Assembly: GCA_037441765.1 (NCBI GenBank)
Contig: JBBIRM010000081.1
Location: 1-12,161 of the forward strand
Reading direction: 5' to 3'
DNA length: 12,161 bases
Source of the DNA: JBBIRM01 sp037441765
GTDB lineage: Bacteria; Desulfobacterota; BSN033; UBA1163
This document shows, one piece after another, positions 6,696 through 12,161 of the stretch; positions within the stretch are counted from its first letter, which is position 1; every line of letters begins with the position of its first letter. The translations under genes and the position numbers were made by a program. The notes under the pieces are model-generated. The model searched no databases and was not told the origin of the DNA. It worked only from the letters and a program-made list of their open reading frames with translations.

Positions 6696-7547
6696 GTGCT
6701 TTCCCAATTGACGGTTGCCATTTTAAATGGAATTGTATGGGGTTTGATCATGGCCCTTATCGCCTTAGGGCTAAACATGATCTTTGGCCTGCTCCATATT
6801 ATCAATATGGCCCATGGCGCACTCTATATGTTAGGGGCAGTGGTAGCCTGGTATCTTATAGAGTATATAGGTAGTTTTTGGATAGCCCTGATCGTTGCCC
6901 CTCTTTTAGTGGGTTTCATCGGTCTGGTAATAGAGAGAGGTTTAATCCGAACGATCGAAGATAAACCCATTACAACAATCATCTGCACATTTGGGATTAT
7001 GCTCGTCATTCAACACCTTGTATTGATCGTCTTTGGAGGTTCACCAAGAAGGATCTCTCCACCAATTGCCTACCGTTTACCGATCTTCGATTTACAATAT
7101 CCCTCAATTCGAATTGTAATTGCTTTGATCTCTATTGCGATGATGATTGGCCTCTGGCTTTTCTTAAGAAAAACCAAGTACGGACTCTGGATGAGGGCTG
7201 TGGTCCAGGATAGAGAGATGGCTGTTGGTTTAGGAATCCCAGTAAATAAGGTCTATATGTGGACTTTTGTTTTAGGCTCTGCCCTGGCTGCCTTTTCGGG
7301 GATATTGGCAGCTCCCATTGTGTCTGTTGAATTTATGATGGGTCGGGAAGTTCTGATCATGGCCTTTATCATTGTAATAGTGGGAGGGATGGGAAACCTC
7401 GAAGGTTCTGTGCTTGCAGCGATTATGATATCTTTGATCCAGGGGGTGGGGGCTCTTTTTGTACCCCCTTCAATTGCAACAGTCTTTGCTCTGGCATTTA
7501 TGATCATTGTCTTATTGTTACGGCCCCAGGGGCTATTTGGAGAATAA
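6696..7547 (+). CDS. livH: Liv-type ABC permease, LivH
   Basis: A 283-residue inner-membrane permease of the branched-chain amino acid (HAAT) transporter family, LivH type. It begins ILNGIVWGLIMALIALGLNMIFGLLHIINMAHG, typed here only in short parts: the GLIMALIALGLN helix and the FGLLHIINMAHGALYMLG segment are diagnostic of LivH. Several further hydrophobic helices follow, with a cytoplasmic stretch RKTKYGLWMRAVVQDREMA (about 155-175) that would contact the ATPases, and a final VFALAFMIIVLLLRPQGLFG. Length is normal (about 290). The start is GTG at 6696 with AAGGA 8 bases upstream. It pairs with the LivM homologue encoded 41 bases downstream to form the membrane channel for the substrate delivered by the Tat-exported receptor. 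No truncation is seen. Confidence 0.93.
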   Translation: MLSQLTVAILNGIVWGLIMALIALGLNMIFGLLHIINMAHGALYMLGAVVAWYLIEYIGSFWIALIVAPLLVGFIGLVIERGLIRTIEDKPITTIICTFGIMLVIQHLVLIVFGGSPRRISPPIAYRLPIFDLQYPSIRIVIALISIAMMIGLWLFLRKTKYGLWMRAVVQDREMAVGLGIPVNKVYMWTFVLGSALAAFSGILAAPIVSVEFMMGREVLIMAFIIVIVGGMGNLEGSVLAAIMISLIQGVGALFVPPSIATVFALAFMIIVLLLRPQGLFGE

Positions 7548-7588
7548 AAAAAGGCTTTACTGAATAACCTTTTTCTTTGAGATAGTAT

Positions 7589-8551
7589 TTGGCCATGACG
7601 AATCAAAAAAGAGAATCGCTCCATTTCATTATTCCATTTTTTCTTGTTCTCCTAATCTTGGCCATTGTACCCTTTTTTGCAAGCCGTTTCTTCCAGACCT
7701 TTTTGACAGAACTTTTTGTCTGGGTTCTATTTGCAATCTCATTTGACCTGATCTTTGGCTACACAGCGCTTTTAAGCTATGGACAGGCACTCTTTTTTGG
7801 TTTGGGGAGCTATACGGTTACAATCCTTATGCGGAAATATGGTTTTAATACCGAACTAAGCCTTTTTCTATCCATTATCATCCCAATACTTTTTGCTTGG
7901 TTTGTAGGGTATTTTTCAGTGAGATTGACCGGGATTCACTTTGTTATCATAACCATCATCTTTGCGATCATTGGGAATATCATTGGAGAGACATGGACCT
8001 CTTTTACTGGAGGTTCTGATGGACTTACCTTCTCCCCTCATCCTTTCCGTTTAGGTTTATTTCAAGTCGATCTCGTGGATATCAAGGGCAATTATTATTT
8101 TGTGTTAGTGATTGTTGCCATCTGTTTCCTATTTTTGAGAAGAATGGTTCAGTCTCCTTTGGGTAGAATATTCATATCCATTCGAGAGAATGAAGAACGG
8201 GCACGCCTGATCGGTTATAATGTCCAGCGATATAAACTCATCGCCTTTATTATTGCAGGAGGGTTGAGCGGTTTGGCTGGCGGGCTTTACAGCCTTACAC
8301 TTAAATATGCCTGCGCAAGTTATCTTCACTGGTCGGTTTCTGGACATGCGGTAGTTTATACAATTGTCGGAGGGATGGGAACTCTGATCGGTCCAGCCTT
8401 AGGGGCCGGGATTGTCATGTCTTTAGAGCATTATCTGGTCGATATTCTGATGGCCACTGATCTGGTGGTGGGGATTGTTTTAGTAATTATGGTCTTAATG
8501 GCCCCGAAGGGTTTGATTGGCCTCCTTCGGTTGAAATTTAAGAGAGGATAA
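7589..8551 (+). CDS. livM: Liv-type ABC permease, LivM
   Basis: A 320-residue inner-membrane permease, LivM type, forming the heterodimeric channel with LivH. Recognisable parts are SFDLIFGYTALLSYGQALFFG near residues 50-70 (the LivM hallmark, with the SYGQALFFG turn), the VRLTGIHFVIITIIFA helix, and FTGGSDGL, which is near-invariant in the family. The cytoplasmic coupling stretch SPLGRIFISIRENEERARLIGYN (about 187-210) and a terminal MVLMAPKGLIGLL also fit. Start: TTG at 7589 or ATG at 7595. A weak TGAG at 7578-7581 fits TTG better by spacing, while ATG is the more usual codon, so the first two residues are uncertain. The 41-base gap after livH holds only a weak AAAAAGG/CCTTTTT pairing. It ends 3 bases before the ATPase gene. 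Confidence 0.93.
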   Translation: MAMTNQKRESLHFIIPFFLVLLILAIVPFFASRFFQTFLTELFVWVLFAISFDLIFGYTALLSYGQALFFGLGSYTVTILMRKYGFNTELSLFLSIIIPILFAWFVGYFSVRLTGIHFVIITIIFAIIGNIIGETWTSFTGGSDGLTFSPHPFRLGLFQVDLVDIKGNYYFVLVIVAICFLFLRRMVQSPLGRIFISIRENEERARLIGYNVQRYKLIAFIIAGGLSGLAGGLYSLTLKYACASYLHWSVSGHAVVYTIVGGMGTLIGPALGAGIVMSLEHYLVDILMATDLVVGIVLVIMVLMAPKGLIGLLRLKFKRG

Positions 8552-8554
8552 AGA

Positions 8555-9304
8555 TTGTTTAAGCCAGACGAAACCATTCTTGAACTTAAAGAGGTAAATA
8601 AATCTTTTGGTGGATTATTGGCGGTTAACCAGGTTAACCTCTCTGTTGGGAAAGGAGAACTCCGTGCACTAATCGGACCTAATGGGGCAGGAAAGACGAC
8701 CTTACTCAACCTGATCAATGGCACTCTTCCCGTTTCCAGCGGACACATTTTCTTTAAGGGTAAGGAGATCACCAATCTTAGTCCACATCGAATATCCCAC
8801 ATTGGGATTGCTCGAACCCTTCAGATTACAAGTCTCTTTTCTGGTTTGACCGTTTATGAGAATATCTGGACTGCTGTTCAATCTCGAAAGAAATTTTTCA
8901 ACCCATTTATTAAAGCAGGGAAATGGAAGGATGTAGAGGAGAAGACAGAGTCCATGTTGGAACTAACAGGGTTGAAGGACAAAGCCCATCTAATATGCTC
9001 TGAGTTGTCCTATGGCGAACAACGAATCCTCGAGATGGGGATCGCCTTGAGCACGGACCCCTCTCTACTTTTACTGGACGAACCCACCGCAGGGCTGAAT
9101 AGTCAGGAATCCCTGGCGCTGGTAAAAAAGATGAGGAGCATGCTTTCAGGGCAGACGATTATTCTGGTTGAACATGATATGGAAGTGGTAATGGAATTGG
9201 CAGATAATATTTCTGTGCTTCATTATGGGTCCATCATTGCCGAAGGGCCTCCTGAGGAGATCAAAGAAAACGAAGAGGTCAAAAAAGTTTATCTGGGTAC
9301 TTAA
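8555..9304 (+). CDS. livG: Liv-type ABC ATPase, LivG
   Basis: A 249-residue ATP-binding subunit, LivG type, on the cytoplasmic face of the LivH/LivM channel. Motifs in order: Walker A GPNGAGKTT (41-49), Q-loop Gln90 in the LivG-typical ARTLQ, signature LSYGEQ (151-156), Walker B LLLLDEP (171-177) followed by TAGLN, and switch His207 in VEHDME. All are intact, so it should hydrolyse ATP. LSYGEQ instead of LSGGQ is normal for LivG. The start is TTG 8555 with GAGG (8544-8547) 7 bases upstream, 3 bases after the livM stop. The livF start lies 1 base past its own stop. This tight packing shows a single transcript for the permeases and ATPases. Confidence 0.94.
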   Translation: MFKPDETILELKEVNKSFGGLLAVNQVNLSVGKGELRALIGPNGAGKTTLLNLINGTLPVSSGHIFFKGKEITNLSPHRISHIGIARTLQITSLFSGLTVYENIWTAVQSRKKFFNPFIKAGKWKDVEEKTESMLELTGLKDKAHLICSELSYGEQRILEMGIALSTDPSLLLLDEPTAGLNSQESLALVKKMRSMLSGQTIILVEHDMEVVMELADNISVLHYGSIIAEGPPEEIKENEEVKKVYLGT

Positions 9305-9305
9305 G

Positions 9306-10007
9306 ATGTTAAAGATAAAAGATCTCAATTGTAGTTATGGAGATTGTCAGGTGCTCCACAATACTTCCCTTGAAGTTTCCGAAAGGGAACTTGTGGGTCT
9401 TATTGGTAGAAATGGGGTGGGAAAGACAACCACTCTAAAATCGATCATGGGGCTTGTCCCACGAAAAAACGGGTCAGTCCATTTTTATGAGGTCAACCTC
9501 TCTGAATTGCCACCTTATCAGATTCCTCGTCAAGGCATCGCTTATATGCCACAAGGGCGTCACCTCTTCCCCAAACTCACCGTTATGGAGAATCTTAAGA
9601 TTCCATTGGTGGAAGGGGAGATGGATAAAAAGGTCCTTGAGGAGATATTCGAATATTTTCCAAGGCTGAAGGAGAGACTCAACCAGAAGGCAGGGACCCT
9701 TTCCGGAGGTGAACAGCAGATGCTTGCCGTGGGGAGAGCTCTGATCACTAAGCCCAAATTGATGTTGATGGATGAACCCACTGAAGGGTTAATGCCCTTG
9801 TTGGTCAAATTGATTGGTCAAACCATAAAATCGATTAATGAAAAAGGGACTACCATTCTTCTGGTCGAGCAGAATCTGAAGGCAATTAAGGATCTTTGTC
9901 AACGCGTCTATATCATGGAAAAGGGTTCTATCGTATATGAAGGAACTCCATCTGCCCTGGAAACTGCCATCGATATTCAAGAGCGATATTTAAGTGTCAA
10001 GGTTTAA
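9306..10007 (+). CDS. livF: Liv-type ABC ATPase, LivF
   Basis: A 233-residue second ATP-binding subunit, LivF type. Motifs: Walker A GRNGVGKTT (34-42), Q-loop in AYMPQGRHLFP (Gln83), signature LSGGEQQ (132-138) and Walker B LMLMDEP (152-158) followed by TEGL. LVEQN stands at the switch position, where LivF proteins normally carry Gln rather than His. With LivG it makes the usual asymmetric ATPase pair. The reading frame is open from 9225, but the first 27 codons would overlap livG and are unlike the family. ATG 9306 gives MLKIKDLNCSYG, the normal LivF beginning, 1 base after the livG stop. There is no clear ribosome binding site, so translation is probably coupled to livG. This gene closes the importer set. 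Confidence 0.94.
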   Translation: MLKIKDLNCSYGDCQVLHNTSLEVSERELVGLIGRNGVGKTTTLKSIMGLVPRKNGSVHFYEVNLSELPPYQIPRQGIAYMPQGRHLFPKLTVMENLKIPLVEGEMDKKVLEEIFEYFPRLKERLNQKAGTLSGGEQQMLAVGRALITKPKLMLMDEPTEGLMPLLVKLIGQTIKSINEKGTTILLVEQNLKAIKDLCQRVYIMEKGSIVYEGTPSALETAIDIQERYLSVKV

Positions 10008-10071
10008 TATTTTTATAAAAAGTTTTGATCTTTTACTCGAAGATGTTTAGGTTCTATTTGTTTTTTATTCA

Positions 10072-10854
10072 ATGCAAAAAATCATCTCAACCCTCCTTAT
10101 CATTTTTATCCTCCCTTTAAGCCAGGGATTTTCTGAGACTAAAAAATTTGGCGGAGAGATCGTCCACTTTAAAGGCCAGAAACTTTCTATACAGTGGGAT
10201 TCTCTTACTCACTCCCCCTTAGTGATTAGGGCTGTAGAATCGAACCTCCTTGAAATTAAAAATATTTCAAAATTATCAAGGAAAGAGATTACTTATACAG
10301 GTCCGGTCCTTGTTAATAAATATAAGCCATTACTTCAAATTGAGCCTGACAAGTTAAGGCTCAAAGGGGCCGAAAAAATATCTGATACCTGGTATGTGAG
10401 TTACTGGCAAACCTTCGGGGGGGTGATTATTTATGAATCCTCCCTGGGATATGCCATAGATTCTCGTGGACGGATAAAATCTCTCGGTGCCCTTCTTTAT
10501 CCAAAGGTTCAGGCCCCGGTTAACAATAAGGTAAGCCATCAAGAGGCATTGAAGATTGGCCAGGCTCAGATCAAAGATTTTAAAAAACTAAAATGTATCC
10601 TTCTGGCTGAAAGTATTCTCATTTATCCCATAAAAAAGAAAAACTCGATTGACTACTACCGGGTTTATGCCTTCAATTTTTTCCCCCAGGAAGCTCTCCA
10701 TCCAGCCTCAGTCGTGGGTGGCTGGGCTGTTTTTGTGGATACTCAGACTGGCAAAGTGGTCTTGTTTGAGGAGTTACTAAAACCCTTAGGATGCTGTATC
10801 CCTGAAGATTGGGTTCCTCCTAAACCTGAGGAGATGATGAAGCCAAAGTGGTGA
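10072..10854 (+). CDS. Exported FTP/PepSY-type protein without peptidase
   Basis: A 260-residue secreted protein of unknown function. Residues 1-20 are a Sec-type signal (Met-Gln-Lys, a hydrophobic ILPL-ending core, cleavage around residues 19-21). The middle (about 85-150) looks like the FTP domain of thermolysin/fungalysin propeptides: WYVSYWQTFGGVIIYES, then YAIDSRGRIKSLGALLYPKV. Next comes a PepSY-like segment: VSHQEALKIGQAQI (154-167) and WAVFVDTQTGKVVLFEE (218-234), matching the 'evfVDartG.v' ending of PepSY. In M4 proteases these domains inhibit and help fold a following protease, but none follows here: the protein ends in a Cys241-Cys242 pair and a Pro-rich tail. It may inhibit or chaperone a protease elsewhere, or be an envelope binding domain. 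No ribosome binding site is visible before the ATG; a TAG stop at 10048 rules out a longer start. The thioredoxin gene overlaps its end by 7 bases. Confidence 0.72.
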   Translation: MQKIISTLLIIFILPLSQGFSETKKFGGEIVHFKGQKLSIQWDSLTHSPLVIRAVESNLLEIKNISKLSRKEITYTGPVLVNKYKPLLQIEPDKLRLKGAEKISDTWYVSYWQTFGGVIIYESSLGYAIDSRGRIKSLGALLYPKVQAPVNNKVSHQEALKIGQAQIKDFKKLKCILLAESILIYPIKKKNSIDYYRVYAFNFFPQEALHPASVVGGWAVFVDTQTGKVVLFEELLKPLGCCIPEDWVPPKPEEMMKPKW

Positions 10855-11399
10855 AAAGAAAGATTTTATATAGTTCTTCCAACCCCCTCTTGAAAATTCT
10901 TTCTATAGGACTACTTTTTTCTCTTATCATATTCTCCTGTAAGGGGGAGAGAGAGAAATCCCCTCTCCCCAAATTAGGCAATTTTGCCATTGATTTTAAT
11001 TGTAAGGACTTACAGGGAGAGTCTTGGAATTTAGAAAAAGTGAAAGGAAAGATAGTTCTTTTAAGGTTTTGGGCAGATTGGTGCCCTTATTGCCGTTACG
11101 AGATGCCCATCATAGATAAGTATTATCGAAAATTGAAAAAAGAGGGATTTTTAGTTTTAGCGGTCAATGTTAAACAGAGTGCTGAGGTAGCCCTGGCCTT
11201 CATTACTCAAACCGACGTTACCTTTCCTGTCCCTCTGGATTCAGATGGAAGTTTGGCAAAAAGATATGGGGTTTATGCAATTCCCACCAATTTCCTCATA
11301 GATCGTGAAGGAGTCATTCGCGAGATCTTGATCGGAGAGGTATTTAGAGAAGAAAAACCCCTTCGAGATTTACTTAAAAATTATTTTCCCTCCCCTTAA
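10848..11399 (+). CDS. TlpA/ResA-like thioredoxin-fold lipoprotein
   Basis: A 183-residue membrane-anchored thiol-disulfide oxidoreductase of the AhpC-TSA/TlpA group. Residues 15-31 form a hydrophobic signal ending IIFSC, a lipobox-like site with Cys31 as the lipid anchor (Phe at -2 is unusual). The thioredoxin fold follows: IVLLRFWADWCPYC with the active site C79-Pro-Tyr-C82, NVKQSAEVALAFI, and the cis-Pro loop AIPTNFLID (Pro146). This family reduces or isomerises disulfides outside the cytoplasmic membrane, for example in cytochrome c maturation. It starts at GTG 10848 (or GTG 10851), overlapping the preceding stop; GAGGAG (10828-10833) is 14 bases upstream, so coupling to the upstream gene is likely. 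Because that upstream protein is exported and carries a C-terminal Cys-Cys pair, it is a reasonable but unproven partner. Confidence 0.88.
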   Translation: MVKRKILYSSSNPLLKILSIGLLFSLIIFSCKGEREKSPLPKLGNFAIDFNCKDLQGESWNLEKVKGKIVLLRFWADWCPYCRYEMPIIDKYYRKLKKEGFLVLAVNVKQSAEVALAFITQTDVTFPVPLDSDGSLAKRYGVYAIPTNFLIDREGVIREILIGEVFREEKPLRDLLKNYFPSP

Positions 11400-11454
11400 T
11401 GTACCCAAAAATAAAAGAATTAACTTTACATAAAAGGGGGACATTTCTTTCAAA

Positions 11455-11495
11455 TTTTTCAGATGAAATTTCCCTATTACGGGATTTCTGAAAAA
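11455..11495. repeat. Bulged palindrome in gap before the regulator
   Basis: An imperfect hairpin: TTTTTCA (11455-11461) pairs with TGAAAAA (11489-11495), GAAAT (11465-11469) with ATTTC (11484-11488) and CCC (11472-11474) with GGG (11481-11483). It has bulges of 3 and 2 bases and a 6-base loop. No T-run follows on the + strand, so it is not a convincing terminator, though it lies 56 bases after the thioredoxin stop. Otherwise the 162-base gap 11400-11561 holds only a possible promoter near its end. Confidence 0.4.
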
Positions 11496-11527
11496 GTCCT
11501 TCAAAACTCTCATCATTTAAAGATCCT

Positions 11528-11555
11528 TTGCGTTTTTATACCTTTATGATATGAT
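11528..11555 (+). promoter_or_regulatory. Possible sigma-70-type promoter of the regulator gene
   Basis: TTGCGT (11528-11533), a 16-base spacer and TATGAT (11550-11555) resemble -35 and -10 boxes. Transcription would start at about the ATG (11562), giving a leaderless or nearly leaderless mRNA, which agrees with the absence of any ribosome binding site there. This is a weak motif match in AT-rich DNA. Confidence 0.25.
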
Positions 11556-11561
11556 TTATTT

Positions 11562-12161
11562 ATGAAAAAGACCGATCAATTCTTTCATGTGATTCTTAAC
11601 AGCATTGCGGATGGGGTTTTTACGACCGATAATGAGGGAAAGATTACCTTCATGAACAAGGCTGCAGAGCAGATTACAGGTTTTTCTAATAAAGAAGCCA
11701 TTGGTCAATATTGTTTCGATATCTTCAGGGCAGATATCTGTCAATCGAGATGTGCCCTTAAGGAGACCCTGAGGACAAAAAAAGAGATTATCAATCTTCC
11801 AGCTACAATTTTAAAAAAGGGTGGTCAGAAAGTTCCTATCAGTATCAGCACGGCGGTATTGAAGAATGAAAAAGGTCAGATTATTGGAGGAGTGGAGACC
11901 TTTAGAGACCTCTCTACAATTGAAGAACTTAAAAAGGAACTTTCCCAGAAATATACACTCGGTGATATTATCAGTAAAAACCATTTGATACAGGATATTT
12001 TTAATATCCTTCCGAATATTGCAGAAAGTGATAGCACAGTTTTGATCCAGGGAGCCAGTGGAACTGGAAAAGAGCTTTTTGCAAAAGCGATTCATAATCT
12101 CAGCCAGAGAAAAGAAAAACCCTTTATAAAAGTGAATTGCGGCGCACTTCCAGATACTCTC
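11562..12161 (+). CDS. PAS-domain sigma-54-dependent activator (5' part)
   Basis: The first 200 codons of a regulator that runs off the window. An N-terminal PAS domain (about 5-118) contains FHVILNSIADGVFTTDNEGKI in outline, MNKAAEQITGF, and a closing GGVETFRDLSTI. A short linker helix follows, then the AAA+ sigma-54-interaction domain from about residue 132, with Walker A GASGTGKE (164-171) and KVNCGALPDTL at the end. The GAFTGA loop, Walker B and the DNA-binding helix-turn-helix lie beyond the window. The PAS domain has three closely spaced cysteines, C51, C60 and C64 (Cx8Cx3C), possibly a metal, Fe-S or redox sensor. ATG 11562 is the first start after an in-frame TGA at 11547; no Shine-Dalgarno site is present. 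It may control the preceding cluster, but I found no convincing -24/-12 site in the intergenic gaps, so the target is unknown. Confidence 0.92.
   Translation, partial: MKKTDQFFHVILNSIADGVFTTDNEGKITFMNKAAEQITGFSNKEAIGQYCFDIFRADICQSRCALKETLRTKKEIINLPATILKKGGQKVPISISTAVLKNEKGQIIGGVETFRDLSTIEELKKELSQKYTLGDIISKNHLIQDIFNILPNIAESDSTVLIQGASGTGKELFAKAIHNLSQRKEKPFIKVNCGALPDTL

Noticed and set aside
7548..7574. AAAAAGG/CCTTTTT pairing between livH and livM
   Set aside because: Seven mostly A-T pairs around a 13-base loop would be a weak terminator, and the genes form an obligate pair, so I do not call one.
7253..7624. Minus-strand 123-codon frame opposite livH/livM
   Set aside because: It is antisense to clear membrane-protein coding sequence. 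Such long antisense frames are a by-product of hydrophobic codon use.
10025..10053. TTGATC - 17 bases - TAGGTT upstream of the FTP/PepSY gene as a promoter
   Set aside because: The -10 box matches the consensus at only three of six positions in AT-rich DNA.
11431..11450. AAAAGGGGGACATTTCTTTC resembling the end of transposon-associated repeats
   Set aside because: There is only one copy, with no matching inverted end and no transposase in the window.

Overview
All recognisable genes lie on the + strand. The window reads as one catabolic gene cluster followed by two envelope genes and the start of a regulator. The sequence is moderately AT-rich, has strong AGGAGG-type ribosome binding sites and uses several TTG and GTG starts. 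Three things point to an uncultured anaerobic bacterium, most likely Desulfobacterota (the former Deltaproteobacteria) or a neighbouring phylum: corrinoid methyl-transfer enzymes, a heterodisulfide-reductase-like iron-sulfur protein, and a PAS/sigma-54 activator. That placement is inference, because no rRNA or marker gene is present.

Layout. Positions 27-51 hold a strong intrinsic terminator that closes an upstream unit. Positions 109-2095 encode a methyl-transfer pair: an MtrH-family methyltransferase and a UROD-fold methyltransferase that keeps the His-x-Cys...Cys zinc triad. Positions 2182-5176 encode a redox pair: a GlcD/vanillyl-alcohol-oxidase-like flavoprotein and a GlcF/HdrD-like protein with two ferredoxin-type clusters and two complete CCG domains. 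A palindromic repeat of about 170 bp sits between these two genes. Positions 5274-10007 encode a complete branched-chain-amino-acid-type (Liv/HAAT) ABC importer: a Tat-exported binding protein, two permeases and two ATPases. Positions 10072-11399 encode an exported FTP/PepSY-type protein without a peptidase domain, overlapping a TlpA-like thioredoxin lipoprotein. Positions 11562-12161 hold the first 200 codons of a PAS-plus-AAA+ sigma-54 activator cut off by the window end.

How it may work together (inference). The importer brings in a small organic substrate, possibly a methoxylated or otherwise methylated compound. The UROD/MtrH pair moves its methyl group through a corrinoid protein to a pterin such as tetrahydrofolate. 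The flavoprotein oxidises the same molecule or its demethylated product and passes electrons to the CCG protein. The UROD + MtrH combination is known from O-demethylase systems. What is unusual here is the joining of that pair to a flavin/CCG dehydrogenase and a dedicated importer, with no corrinoid protein or corrinoid-activating protein in the window. The substrate cannot be read from the sequence.
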